DNA of 64,000 nucleotides. Source: Planctomycetota bacterium (lineage in GTDB: Bacteria; Planctomycetota; UBA1135; UBA2386). Below the pieces are notes generated by a model that searched no databases, had not been told where the DNA came from, and saw only the letters and a list, made by a program, of their open reading frames with translations. This document shows, piece after piece, positions 45,207 through 54,317 of the stretch. The first letter of the stretch is position 1; the number at the start of each line of letters is the position of its first letter. A program made the position numbers and the translations under genes. Location: NCBI GenBank assembly GCA_020849665.1, contig JADLFX010000019.1:47930-111929 (forward strand), written 5' to 3'.

Positions 45207-45424
45207 CTTCTCGGAGCCTCTGCCTGTTGGTTCCGGCCGTGCGTATTCCCGGTCTGGTGCCCGTACGGGGCGCCCGGGAGCCGTGGCCGCGAGCCGGATG
45301 ATACTTCCTCGGTCGGAATTGGCGAGTCGGCAAGGGCGCGCCGCCACGGAAGCGCCCGGGCGGAACCGCCGGGGCGGACCGCGGGCGATGGCCTGCGCTC
45401 CGCCGGCGCGCGACCGTCCCGGGG

Positions 45425-46021
45425 CTACTTGGTGGTCTCGACGATCTCGTCGATGAGGCCGTAGTCCTTGGCCTCCTGCGCGCTCATGAAGAAGTCCCGG
45501 TCGCTGTCCTTGGCCACCTGGTCCACCGGCTTGTTCGTGTGCCGCGCCAGGATCGTGCTGAGGGTGGTGCGCAGGCGCAGGATCTCCTCGGCCTGGATCG
45601 AGATGTCGGCAGCCGTGCCCTGCACGCCGCCCCAGGGCTGGTGGATCATGATGCGCGAGTGCGGCAGCGCGTGGCGCTTGCCACGCGTGCCGGCGGCGAG
45701 CAGCACTGCGCCCATGGAGGCCGCCTGGCCGATGCAGTAGGTGGCCACGGGGCACTGCACGAACTGGATCGTGTCGTAGATGGCGAGGCCCGCGGTCACG
45801 CTGCCGCCGGGTGTGTTCAAGAACAGGCTGATGTCCTGGTTCTTGTTCTCCTTCTGCAGGAAGAGCAGCTGCGCGATCACCGCGTTGGCGACGTCGTCGC
45901 TGATCGGATAGCCGATGAAGATGATCCGGTCCTCGAGCAGGCGGCTGTAGATGTCGTACTGGCGCTCGCCGCGGCCGGTCTTCTCGATCACGAACGGGAT
46001 GATGTAGTCGTTCACGCGCAT
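45425..46021 (-). CDS. clpP: ATP-dependent Clp protease proteolytic subunit ClpP
   Basis: 198-residue serine protease subunit that forms the 14-mer chamber. Catalytic Ser in [14 protein letters not shown], His in [15 protein letters not shown], and Asp in [26 protein letters not shown] and [18 protein letters not shown] are typical. Works with ClpX, encoded next. It starts 73 bp after the tig stop, so tig, clpP and clpX are likely one transcription unit. Confidence 0.97.
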   Translation of the reverse strand: MRVNDYIIPFVIEKTGRGERQYDIYSRLLEDRIIFIGYPISDDVANAVIAQLLFLQKENKNQDISLFLNTPGGSVTAGLAIYDTIQFVQCPVATYCIGQAASMGAVLLAAGTRGKRHALPHSRIMIHQPWGGVQGTAADISIQAEEILRLRTTLSTILARHTNKPVDQVAKDSDRDFFMSAQEAKDYGLIDEIVETTK

Positions 46022-46093
46022 CCGGATGGGCTCCGCGAAGGGTTGGGGGGCCGGTGGGCGGGGCTGGCTGGCCCCGGCCGCGCGGCATCCCGG

Positions 46094-47392
46094 TCAGTTA
46101 TCGGAGATCTGGGCATTCTCTCTGAGATAGACCCGGACCTTGCGTTCCAGAAGACCCACGCGAAGGTCCGCGCGCGCCCCGGTCTGGGCGTCGAAGTAGG
46201 CGCGCACCTGCTCGAGGTCCACGTTCTGCGCCGCGGCGATGTTGCGGTACTCGGCCTCGACGTCCGACTCGGTGACGAAGATCTTCTCCTTGCGCGCGAT
46301 CGCGTCGAGGAGGAAGAACACGCGCACGCGCCGCTCGGCGTCCTGGCGCGCCTCGTCCTTGGCCTCGTCCAGCTTTCTCTGGATCTCTTCCTCGGCCAGC
46401 TTGGCCTCCTTGAGGCGCTCCTGGTACATGGCCAGCTGGTGCTTGGTCTGGTCCTCGACCAGGGTGGCCGGCACGTCGTACGGATGGTCCTTGAGGAGCC
46501 GATCGAGGATCTCGCCCTCCTGGCGCATCTGCTCCTGGCGGGTCTTCTCCTCGCCGATGCGCTTGCGCAGCTCGGCCTGCAGGCTGGCCAGGTCCTCGTA
46601 GTCGAAGCCCTTGGCGAACGCGTCGTCGATCGGCGGCGCCGACACGCGCAGCACCTCGTGGACCTTGAGCCCCACCGTGCCGGGCTGCCCGCGCACCTCG
46701 ACCTTCTCGAAGTTGGCGGGGAACGTGAGGTCGAGGCTCAATTCGGCGCCGGCGGTCGTGCCGCGCAGGGACTCGGCGAAGCGGGCCGCGTCGGTGCCCG
46801 CCACCGGGATGCTGCCCGTGAGCTGGACGCCCTTGCGTTCCACCAGCACCTGTCCGCCCTGGTCGCGGAACGTCATGTCCACCTTCACGAAGTCGCCGTC
46901 CGCCGCGGGTTCGTCGACCCTGCCCATGGTGCGCTTCCCGGCCGCGAGCTGCTGCAGGGCGTTCTGCACGTCCTCGTCGGTGACCGTGGTGTCGGCGCGG
47001 CGCACCGGCAGGCCCTTGACCTCCTGCAGCTGGATCTCGGGGCGCACGTCGAGGTGCACCTTGAACTCCAGCTCCCTGGCCTCGTCGAGCGGCTCCTCGC
47101 CCACGCCATCGAGCTCGGGGCGCCCGACCATGGGGATCTTGTGTTCGCGCACCGCCTCCTCGAACGAGCGGTTGATCAGGCTCTCCTTGGCCTCGGCGAG
47201 GATCGACGGGCCGAGTCGTTGCTCGAGCACCTTGCGCGGCACCTTGCCGGGCCGGAAGCCCTTGAGCTGCACCTGATGCGAGGCGGCCTGGTAGACCTCG
47301 GCGATGTGGGCCTGCACCCGATCGGCGGGGACTTTGATGGTCAGGGTCTTCCGGCAGGGGCCGGCTTCCTTGACCTGGACGTCGATGGTCAT
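46094..47392 (-). CDS. tig: Trigger factor
   Basis: 432-residue ribosome-bound chaperone. N-terminal ribosome-binding domain with the signature [17 protein letters not shown] (about 44-60), a PPIase-like domain ([20 protein letters not shown]), and a C-terminal helical cage (about 250-425). Length is standard. Preceded by a TTGACG-N17-CACACT promoter with a 42-nt leader. First gene of the tig-clpP-clpX-rlmN operon. Confidence 0.96.
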   Translation of the reverse strand: MTIDVQVKEAGPCRKTLTIKVPADRVQAHIAEVYQAASHQVQLKGFRPGKVPRKVLEQRLGPSILAEAKESLINRSFEEAVREHKIPMVGRPELDGVGEEPLDEARELEFKVHLDVRPEIQLQEVKGLPVRRADTTVTDEDVQNALQQLAAGKRTMGRVDEPAADGDFVKVDMTFRDQGGQVLVERKGVQLTGSIPVAGTDAARFAESLRGTTAGAELSLDLTFPANFEKVEVRGQPGTVGLKVHEVLRVSAPPIDDAFAKGFDYEDLASLQAELRKRIGEEKTRQEQMRQEGEILDRLLKDHPYDVPATLVEDQTKHQLAMYQERLKEAKLAEEEIQRKLDEAKDEARQDAERRVRVFFLLDAIARKEKIFVTESDVEAEYRNIAAAQNVDLEQVRAYFDAQTGARADLRVGLLERKVRVYLRENAQISDN

Positions 47393-47434
47393 GCGCGGAG
47401 AAGGGGAAGGTCTGGAAACGGCGGGAAGCGCGCG

Positions 47435-47463
47435 AGTGTGGCCGCCTGCCGGGGGGCCGTCAA
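47435..47463 (-). promoter_or_regulatory. Promoter of the tig-clpPX operon
   Basis: TTGACG (47458-47463), 17-bp spacer, CACACT (47435-47440); both hexamers are identical to those of ffh. Leader of 42 nt. Confidence 0.6.
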
Positions 47464-47511
47464 GGGAAGCGGACCTGGGCGGGCGCGCGGGTCCGCGGCG
47501 CGGCGGCGCGT

Positions 47512-48813
47512 TCAGCGGCCGCGTTCGCCCGAGCGCGCCTCCAGGTACTTGCGCAGGGCGTCGCTCTCCAGCGCCTTCTGGAACTCCGGATGCCGTGCCG
47601 CCTCCTCCTGGATCTGGGCGAGGGACGGGCGCCCGTCCTGCAGGGACTTGAGGACGTAGGGGATGCGCCCGCGCTTGGCCTCGCACACGGCGATCTGCAG
47701 GTAGAGGTAGGTGAGCGTGGAGCCCTGACGGGAGTGCTCGATCGCGTCGCGCAGGTCGCGGGTGGCGTCCTCCCAGGCGGCGAGGGCCATGTAGGCCTCG
47801 GCCCGGGCGATGTACGGCCCGCTCTCGCGGCGCCGTTCGCGGACCTGCTTGTTGAGGTTGGTGAACAGGGTCTGCAGGCCCGAGCGGTCGCCCAGGTCGC
47901 GCAGGACGAGCGCGGCCTGGCGACCGAGCGCGGTCGTGTCGCCCCGGTCGACGACGCCCTTGAGCGCCCGCATGGTTCCGGCGTGTCCCTTGGGTGCCAC
48001 GACGGAGAGCGCCCGCACGACCTGCACCTTCTGGTCCTGATCGAGGCGCTCGGTGGCGATCAGGAGCAGAAGGACGTCGGCGGCCTCGGCGTCGGCCTGC
48101 ACCGCGCCCTCCAGGTACGCCGCGTAGCGGAGCATCATGTCCGGCTCGGTCTCCATGGGCAGCTGGCGCAGCATGGTGGCGCGCACCGCGGGGTTGCGGG
48201 ACTGTGCCAGGTAGCGCAGCGCGGCTTCGCGCAGGCGGCGGTCTGCGACCTGGACGTGCTGCACGACGCTGGGCGCGGCGCTGCGGTCGCCGAGCTGGCG
48301 GAGGGCGTCGATGGCAGCGACCAGGTCGCGGCCCTTCAGTCCGTCCAGCTGGTTGGCGAGCGCCAGTGCGGCGTGGCTGCTGCGCGATTGACCGAGCAGA
48401 TGCAGGGCCCAGGAGCGGGCGGTCTCGCTGCGCGCCTGGGCCAGCTCCAGCAGCGCGTCGACGTAGTCGGCGGGATCCATCTGCTCGAGGACGCGGGCGC
48501 AGTTGGCCGCCAGATTGCGCGCGGCGTCGGAGTCGTCCTTCGGGACCATGTTCTCCAGGAGCACGGGCGCGATCCCGTCCCCCAGCTTCGCCACCTCCTG
48601 GATCCGTCCCAGCAGGAAGGCCTCGTTGTCCTTGAAGGCGAGCGAGAGATCGCCGAGGTACGGCGCCAGCGCCTGCTCCTGGGCCGGGCGCTGCCGCGCG
48701 GCGCGGGCCTTGGCGATCGCGGACAGCTCCACCAGCGAGGGACGGCTCTCCTGGGCGGTCAGTGGGGCCGTTGCCAGGGCGGCGAGCAGCAGGGCGGGAG
48801 TCGCGCGGCGCAT
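47512..48813 (-). CDS. Secreted HEAT-repeat-like helical protein
   Basis: 433 residues. Signal peptide (ATPALLLAALATAPLTAQE). The rest is all-helical with HEAT-like pairs (RSWALHLLGQSRSSHAALAL, LVAAIDALRQLGDRSAAPSV, LREAALRYLAQSRNPAVRAT) and, near 340-380, a TPR-like unit (YIARAEAYMALAAWEDATRD). No enzyme motif. Likely a periplasmic scaffold. It has its own promoter with 7 nt to the ATG. Divergent from mnmG, with no known functional link. Confidence 0.72.
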   Translation of the reverse strand: MRRATPALLLAALATAPLTAQESRPSLVELSAIAKARAARQRPAQEQALAPYLGDLSLAFKDNEAFLLGRIQEVAKLGDGIAPVLLENMVPKDDSDAARNLAANCARVLEQMDPADYVDALLELAQARSETARSWALHLLGQSRSSHAALALANQLDGLKGRDLVAAIDALRQLGDRSAAPSVVQHVQVADRRLREAALRYLAQSRNPAVRATMLRQLPMETEPDMMLRYAAYLEGAVQADAEAADVLLLLIATERLDQDQKVQVVRALSVVAPKGHAGTMRALKGVVDRGDTTALGRQAALVLRDLGDRSGLQTLFTNLNKQVRERRRESGPYIARAEAYMALAAWEDATRDLRDAIEHSRQGSTLTYLYLQIAVCEAKRGRIPYVLKSLQDGRPSLAQIQEEAARHPEFQKALESDALRKYLEARSGERGR

Positions 48814-48820
48814 CCGTCCG

Positions 48821-48849
48821 AGTCTAGACGGCCGCGCCGGGCCGGTCAC
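48821..48849 (-). promoter_or_regulatory. Promoter of the HEAT-like protein gene
   Basis: GTGACC (48844-48849), 17-bp spacer, TAGACT (48821-48826), 7 nt to the ATG at 48813. Confidence 0.5.
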
Positions 48850-48931
48850 CGCCGGCGCCGGTAGATGCTGGCCAGGCGCTCGCGGTGCACGAACACGTAG
48901 TTCCACATGCAGCGCTCTTCGGCGCGGCCGG

Positions 48932-48960
48932 CTGGCCGACTGCAGCCTGCCGGCTATGGT
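48932..48960 (+). promoter_or_regulatory. Promoter of mnmG
   Basis: CTGGCC (48932-48937), 17-bp spacer, TATGGT (48955-48960), 11 nt to the GTG at 48972. The 15 bases around the -10 (GCTATGGTTCCGCGC) recur exactly upstream of the gene at 24080. Confidence 0.45.
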
Positions 48961-48971
48961 TCCGCGCCGCG

Positions 48972-50822
48972 GTGCACGAGACCTCTGACTTCGACGTGGT
49001 GGTGGTGGGCGGCGGCCACGCCGGGGCGGAGGCCGCTCTGGCCGCGGCGCGGATGGGCTGCCGGGTCGCGTGCGTGGTGCTGGACCCGGCGGCGATCGGC
49101 CGGATGTCCTGCAACCCGGCGATCGGCGGCATCGCCAAGGGCCAGCTGGTCCGCGAGATCGACGCGCTGGGCGGGGAGATGGGCCTGTGCACCGACGCGA
49201 CCGGCATCCAGTTCCGGATGCTGAACACCCGCAAGGGGCCGGCGGTGCGCTCGCCGCGGGCGCAGTGCGACCGCCACGCCTACAACGCGGCCATGGCGCG
49301 GCGCGTGCTCGCCCAGCCCGGCGTCACGGTGTTCGCCGACGAGGCCGTCGACCTGCTCTGCGCGGGCACCCCGGCGGGTGGACCGCGCGTCGCCGGCGTG
49401 GTGCTGCGCGGCGCGGGCGCGCTCGCGGCCCGGACGGTCGTCCTCACCACCGGCACGTTCCTCGGCGGCCGCCTCTTCGCCGGGAGCTGGGAGGAGTCGG
49501 GTGGCCGCATGGGCGAGAGGGGCGCCCACGCCCTGGCCGCGGCGCTGCGCCGCCTGGGCCTGCGGCTGGCACGCCTCAAGACCGGCACGCCGCCGCGGCT
49601 CGACCGGGACACCATCGACTTCGCGCGCCTGCAGGAGCAGCCCGGGGATCCGGAGCCGGTGCCGTTCTCGTTCCGCAGCCCCGGCCTGCGCGTGCAGCAG
49701 GTGGTGTGCCATCTCACGCGCACCACCAGTGCCACGCACCACTGGATCGCCGAGCATGCGCACCTCTCGCCGATGTACCAGGGGCGGATCCAGGGTGTGG
49801 GCCCGCGCTACTGCCCGAGCGTGGAGGACAAGGTGATGCGCTTCGCCGAGCGCGACCATCACCTCGTGTTCCTCGAGCCCGAGGGCAGGGACACGCGCGA
49901 GATCTATCCCAATGGCCTGTCCACCAGCCTCCCGCCGGCGGTGCAGGAACGCTTCCTGCGCACCATCCCCGGATTGGAGCAGGTCGCGGTCCTGCGCCAC
50001 GGCTACGCCGTGGAGTACGACCATCTGTGCACGGACCAGCTGCGTGCGGACCTGCAGGTGGGGGAGATCGCCGGCCTCTTCGCCGCCGGCCAGATCAACG
50101 GGACCAGCGGCTACGAGGAGGCGGCCGGCCAGGGGCTGGTGGCGGGCATCAACGCGGCGCTGCATGCCCGCGGCGAGGAACCGTTGCTCCTGGATCGCGC
50201 GTCTTCGTATCTCGGGGTGATGATCGACGACCTGTGCCGGGTGAACCCGCGCGAGCCGTATCGCATGTTCACCAGTCGCGCCGAGTTCCGCCTCGAGCTG
50301 CGCAGCGACAATGCCGACCGCCGCCTGGCGCCGGTCGCGCGCCGGCTGGGGCTCCTGGACGCCGCGGCGCTCGGCCGGGTCGAGGCCAAGGAGCAGCGGG
50401 TGCGCGCGGCGCTGCGCTACCTCGACGCGACACGCCACGAGGGCGCGACCCTGAAGTCCCGCCTGCGCCGCCCGGACGTGGATGCGGCGGCGATCGCCGC
50501 CCTGGCGCCCGGCTTCGCCGCGCTCGGGCTCTCGCCCGACGAGCTGGCCGAGGTCGAAGCCGAAGTGAAGTACGAGGGCTACATCCAGCGCGCCCGCATG
50601 GAGGCCGAGCGGCTGCGCCGGCTGGAGGGCAAGCGCATCCCGCGCGGCTTCGCCTACGGCGGCGTGCCCAGCCTGTCCGCGGAGGCGCGCGAGAAGCTGG
50701 CGCTGCGCAGGCCGCTCACCCTGGGCGAGGCGATGCGCGTGCCGGGCGTGACCCCGGCCGACCTGAATCTCGTGCTCGCGGTCCTGGCGCGTGGCGACGC
50801 AGCAGCCGGCGGTCCTGCCTGA
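48972..50822 (+). CDS. mnmG: tRNA uridine 5-carboxymethylaminomethyl modification enzyme MnmG (GidA)
   Basis: 616 residues, FAD protein that with MnmE modifies the wobble uridine of several tRNAs. FAD site DVVVVGGGHAGAEAALAAAR at the N-terminus, then CNPAIGGIAKGQLVREIDAL, GTFLGGRLFAG, LKTGTPPRL, RYCPSVEDKV, and GQINGTSGYEEAAGQGLVAG. Length matches the family (about 620-630). GTG 48972 puts the FAD motif at the expected distance. No mnmE in the window. Confidence 0.96.
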   Translation: MHETSDFDVVVVGGGHAGAEAALAAARMGCRVACVVLDPAAIGRMSCNPAIGGIAKGQLVREIDALGGEMGLCTDATGIQFRMLNTRKGPAVRSPRAQCDRHAYNAAMARRVLAQPGVTVFADEAVDLLCAGTPAGGPRVAGVVLRGAGALAARTVVLTTGTFLGGRLFAGSWEESGGRMGERGAHALAAALRRLGLRLARLKTGTPPRLDRDTIDFARLQEQPGDPEPVPFSFRSPGLRVQQVVCHLTRTTSATHHWIAEHAHLSPMYQGRIQGVGPRYCPSVEDKVMRFAERDHHLVFLEPEGRDTREIYPNGLSTSLPPAVQERFLRTIPGLEQVAVLRHGYAVEYDHLCTDQLRADLQVGEIAGLFAAGQINGTSGYEEAAGQGLVAGINAALHARGEEPLLLDRASSYLGVMIDDLCRVNPREPYRMFTSRAEFRLELRSDNADRRLAPVARRLGLLDAAALGRVEAKEQRVRAALRYLDATRHEGATLKSRLRRPDVDAAAIAALAPGFAALGLSPDELAEVEAEVKYEGYIQRARMEAERLRRLEGKRIPRGFAYGGVPSLSAEAREKLALRRPLTLGEAMRVPGVTPADLNLVLAVLARGDAAAGGPA

Positions 50823-50907
50823 GCCTCCCCTGGGCGCTGGCTGAAGAGGCGCAGGGCCTCGCGGGCGATCCGCGGCAGGGCGCCGTCCTCTCCCTGCGGG
50901 CGGCGCG

Positions 50908-51489
50908 TCAGCCGCGCAGGGCGGTCTTGACCAGATCCTCGGTGTCCGCGCCGGGACGGTCGTGCAGGATCCGGCGCACCTTCTCCCGTGCCTCGCGCTC
51001 CTGGAAGCCGAGCACCACGAGGGCCGCGACCGCGTCCTCGGCCACGGGCGAGGTCGGCGGGACTGCGGCGCGCGCGTCGCCGAGGTCCAGGTCGGCGAGG
51101 TGGTCGCGCAGCTCGAGGCAGAGGCGCTCCGCGGTCTTGGCGCCCACACCCTTCACCTTGCGCAGCAGTGCGGTGTTCCCGGTCTGGATCGCGACCACCA
51201 GCTCCGCCGGCGGCCACGTGCTCAGGATGGCGAGGCTGAGCGCGGGCCCGACGCCGGACACCGAGAGCAGGCGCCGGCAGAGTTCGCGTTCGCCCCGCGT
51301 CGCGAACCCGAGCAGCGTGGGGTTGCCCTCCACGACGTGCAGGACCGTGAACAGCGTCGCGACCTTGCCCACCGACACCCGGGCCGTCGTGCCCATCGGC
51401 ACCTTCAGCTCGTAGCCGATGCCGGCGGCCCGCACGACCACGCGGGCAGGCTGCACCTCGGTGACCTCTCCGTGGACGTGGTCGTACAT
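50908..51489 (-). CDS. ruvA: Holliday junction branch migration protein RuvA
   Basis: 193 residues. OB-fold (HGEVTEVQPARVVVRAAGIGYEL), two helix-hairpin-helix motifs (LLSVSGVGPALSLAIL and LRKVKGVGAKTAERLCLEL), and a C-terminal helical domain that contacts RuvB (AVAALVVLGFQEREA). Binds Holliday junctions as a tetramer. ruvB and ruvC are not adjacent; the neighbour is the TPR/alpha-CTD gene 70 bp upstream on the same strand. Confidence 0.96.
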   Translation of the reverse strand: MYDHVHGEVTEVQPARVVVRAAGIGYELKVPMGTTARVSVGKVATLFTVLHVVEGNPTLLGFATRGERELCRRLLSVSGVGPALSLAILSTWPPAELVVAIQTGNTALLRKVKGVGAKTAERLCLELRDHLADLDLGDARAAVPPTSPVAEDAVAALVVLGFQEREAREKVRRILHDRPGADTEDLVKTALRG

Positions 51490-51559
51490 GCAGGGCGGCG
51501 GGGTGCGCGGCGCCGCAACGCGTCGGGGTGCGGGTCGGGAACGCTGGCGGCCGCGCGGC

Positions 51560-52849
51560 TCAGCCGCGCAGCGCGAGACCCAGCTCGTCGAGCTTGGTCT
51601 TGATCTCGTTCAGGGAGGTCTGGCCGAAGTTCGGGCAGGCCAGCAGCTCGGCCTCGGTCTTGTTGGCGAGGTCGCCGATGGTGCGGATCTTCAGCAGCTC
51701 GACGATGCGGCGGCAGCGCACCGAGAGATCGAGCTCGGTGATCGGCCGCTTGGCCGGGTCGGGGCTGTTGGGATCCGGTGCCTCCTCGGTCGTGGTCAGC
51801 GTGACCTCCTCGGCCTCCGAGAAGTCGCGGCCCATCAGCTCCTCCTGGCTCATGCCCAGGCGCAGGCCCTTGTTGCGCAGGATCTCCTTGATCTCCTGCA
51901 GCGAGGTCTCGCCGAAGTTCTTGTAGCTGAGCAGCTCGGCCTCGGTCTTCTTCACCAGGTCGCCGAGGGTGCGGATGTTCATCTTCGCGAGGCAGTTGCG
52001 GCTCCGCACGGAGAGCTCGAAGTCGTTGATCGGGGTGCGCAGGAGGCGGTTGCGCTTGTCCTCGCGGCGCTCCTGGTCTTCGTCGTAGTACATGTTCAGC
52101 GCGGCGGCGGCGTCGCGGCGGAACATGCGGGCCCTGCGGTTGGTGGGGTCGGCCTGCAGCGCCAGGTCGAAGCACTGCATGGCGCGCCGGTAGTTGCCCA
52201 TGTCCTCGTAGAGGATGCCGAGATTGACGACGACGGCGGCGTTGACCGGCGGGTTCATCAGGGCGCGCTCATAGAGCTCGCGCGCCTCCTCGTCCTCGCC
52301 GCGCAGGTCGACGTTGACCGCCAGGCGGAACAGCGCGTGCTTGTGGGCGGGTTCCGTCTGCAGCACGGCGTCGTAGTCCGCGATCGCACCGGCGACGTCC
52401 CGGGACAGCTCCTTGAGCCGGCCCTGGTAGTAGCGCGCATCGGAGGGCGCCAGCACGCCGCCGACCTCCTCGATGCCCTTCTGCAGGCGGGCGGCGTCGC
52501 CTTCGGACTGCAGGGCGTGGAGGTACGTGGCGGCCTGGATCGGGTCGCTCTTGCGGTTGGTGAGCACCGCCACCGCCTCGCGCGGGCGGCCGAGTGCGAC
52601 GAGACTCTGGGCCAGACAGTCGGCCACCGCCGGGCTGGCCTTGTTCTCCTGCAGGATCGGCAGCGCCTCCTCGTGCCGGCCGAGTGCCCACAGCGCCATG
52701 CCGCGCGGCAGGCCCGCGGCCATCGGGCTCTGCAGCCAGTCGCGCAGCCCCTCCATCTCCTTCATGGAGCTGAACACGCGCTTCTTGAACGCGGCGACGT
52801 CGTCGTGCCTGACGTCGCTCTTCAGCAACTCGACGGCTGTGCTGGTCAT
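51560..52849 (-). CDS. TPR protein with two RNA polymerase alpha-CTD-like domains
   Basis: 429 residues. Residues about 1-260 are TPR-like helices (WALGRHEEALPILQENKASP, ALFRLAVNVDLRGEDEEARE, RRAMQCFDLALQADPTNRRA). Two alpha-CTD copies follow, at about 270-330 (LSVRSRNCLAKMNIRTLGDL, NFGETSLQEIKEIL) and about 365-429 (LSVRCRRIVELLKIRTIGDL, NFGQTSLNEIKTKL). Relative to E. coli alpha, R265 is kept in both copies, N268 only in the first; K298 is Thr in both. It may dock on DNA or RNA polymerase. It is not rpoA: the assembly domain is missing. Preceded by TTGACC-N18-TAGCCT. Confidence 0.88.
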   Translation of the reverse strand: MTSTAVELLKSDVRHDDVAAFKKRVFSSMKEMEGLRDWLQSPMAAGLPRGMALWALGRHEEALPILQENKASPAVADCLAQSLVALGRPREAVAVLTNRKSDPIQAATYLHALQSEGDAARLQKGIEEVGGVLAPSDARYYQGRLKELSRDVAGAIADYDAVLQTEPAHKHALFRLAVNVDLRGEDEEARELYERALMNPPVNAAVVVNLGILYEDMGNYRRAMQCFDLALQADPTNRRARMFRRDAAAALNMYYDEDQERREDKRNRLLRTPINDFELSVRSRNCLAKMNIRTLGDLVKKTEAELLSYKNFGETSLQEIKEILRNKGLRLGMSQEELMGRDFSEAEEVTLTTTEEAPDPNSPDPAKRPITELDLSVRCRRIVELLKIRTIGDLANKTEAELLACPNFGQTSLNEIKTKLDELGLALRG

Positions 52850-52894
52850 GCGATGGGTCCGGATCTCCGCTCCCTGGGGCGGGAAAAACGCGGA

Positions 52895-52924
52895 AGGCTA
52901 AGGCCGCGGGCCCGCGCGGGTCAA
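52895..52924 (-). promoter_or_regulatory. Promoter of the TPR/alpha-CTD gene
   Basis: TTGACC (52919-52924), 18-bp spacer, TAGCCT (52895-52900), 45-nt leader. The -35 contains the TGA stop of the upstream glycosyltransferase. Confidence 0.55.
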
Positions 52925-54201
52925 GTTCGGCAGAGGCCCGCGTAGAGGGTCGCGAGCTCGTCGGTCATGGCCTGGAGGCTGCGGACCCGGGTGCGGCCGG
53001 CGCGCCCGAGCCGCGCCACCAGCTCCGGGTCCAGGGCGAGCCGGTGGAGGGCCGCCGCGAGCGCCTGCGCGTCGCCGGGCGGCACCAGGAGGCCCTGGCG
53101 GCCATCCTCGAGCGCGTCCTGCAGGCCGCCGACGCGCGAGGCGACCACCGCGCGGCCGGCCGCCATGGCCTCGCGCGCCGTCAGGCCGAACACCTCGTTC
53201 CAGAGCGCCGGTACGGCGACGACGTCCAGCCCGGCCAGGATCCCCGGCAGGTCCGCCGCGGCATAGGCGCCGTGGTAGGTCATCGCGTCCCGGCGCTTCA
53301 TGGCGGCCAGGGCGCGTTCCAGATACGTGGCGTCCTCGAAGTACGGGAACGCGTTGCCGTGCACGTGCAGCTCGGCCCTGCCGGATGGCAGCGCGTGCAG
53401 GGCCTCGATCAGCACGGCGAGACCCTTGCTCGGGATCACCGAGCCCAGGTAGCCCACGCGCAGGGGAGCGCCGGCCGCGCGCGTCGGCGGCGCGATCCCT
53501 GCGAGCGCGGCCACGTCCACGCCGTTCTCGACCACGTGCACGCGCGCCGCGGGGAGGCCGGCGGCGCGGAACGGCGCAAGGGCGCGTGCCGACGGCACCA
53601 CGACCGCGGTGGCATCCTCGAACACGGCACGGGCGTGCTCGTGCACGAAGCCCACCATGGCCTCGGTGGGGCCCCCGGGCGGCCACTGTGGCCACGTGCT
53701 GCGCAGGCACCCGGTGCATCGGGCGAGTTCGACCTGCTCGCAGCGCTCGCCGCGCGGGTGCCACATCTGGCCGCGCGGGCAGAGCAGCCAGTAGTCGTGC
53801 AGCGTGAGCACGCACGGCAGGGCTCGCGTCCGCAGCTCGCGCACGATTCCGGTGGAGATGCCGCTGAAGTGGTGCACGTGGGCGACGTCGAAGCTGCGTC
53901 CCGCGAGGTGGCGGGTGAACGCCGCGTCCAGCAGGTTGCACGTGTAGAGGTCGCGCAGGTCGCGGTTCCCCTCGTAGCGGTACACGACCCTGGTGACCGG
54001 GATGCCGTCGATGCGCTCCTCGACCAGCGTGCCGGGCTCCCCGTCCGCCCTGCCGCTGCGCGCGTAGACCTGCACGCGGTGGCCCCGCTCGGCGAGGCAG
54101 CGGGCGAGGCCCTGCACGTGCTGTTCCACGCCCCCGACGCTCTCCGGAGGGTAGCCGTTGGCGACCAGGAGGATGGCGAGTCTGCGCGGCACGTTCCACA
54201 T
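52921..54201 (-). CDS. Glycosyltransferase, GT4 family
   Basis: 426 residues, GT-B fold. N-terminal acceptor domain starts LAILLVANGYPPESVGGVEQ with the Gly-rich loop; HVHHFSGISTGIV follows. A Cys-rich insert (CEQVELARCTGCLRSTW) looks like the small zinc-type insert of some GT4 enzymes. C-terminal donor domain: GYLGSVIPSKGLAVLIEAL, ALWNEVFGLTAREAMAAGRA with the E-x7-E motif, then VASRVGGL. ATG 54201 begins the first beta strand. Isolated from other glycan genes. Confidence 0.88.
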   Translation of the reverse strand: MWNVPRRLAILLVANGYPPESVGGVEQHVQGLARCLAERGHRVQVYARSGRADGEPGTLVEERIDGIPVTRVVYRYEGNRDLRDLYTCNLLDAAFTRHLAGRSFDVAHVHHFSGISTGIVRELRTRALPCVLTLHDYWLLCPRGQMWHPRGERCEQVELARCTGCLRSTWPQWPPGGPTEAMVGFVHEHARAVFEDATAVVVPSARALAPFRAAGLPAARVHVVENGVDVAALAGIAPPTRAAGAPLRVGYLGSVIPSKGLAVLIEALHALPSGRAELHVHGNAFPYFEDATYLERALAAMKRRDAMTYHGAYAAADLPGILAGLDVVAVPALWNEVFGLTAREAMAAGRAVVASRVGGLQDALEDGRQGLLVPPGDAQALAAALHRLALDPELVARLGRAGRTRVRSLQAMTDELATLYAGLCRT

Positions 54202-54216
54202 CCTGCCCACTGGCCT

Positions 54217-54245
54217 CTGGCGCCGGCAACTCCGCTCGCTACATT
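54217..54245 (+). promoter_or_regulatory. Possible promoter of murA
   Basis: CTGGCG (54217-54222), 17-bp spacer, TACATT (54240-54245), leader of 72 nt. Confidence 0.35.
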
Positions 54246-54317
54246 CCGCCCCACCGAGAGTTCCGCTGGGCGGCGGAGTCCCGGTCTCCCGCGTTTTCCA
54301 CAAGGGCGCGGGCAGCC

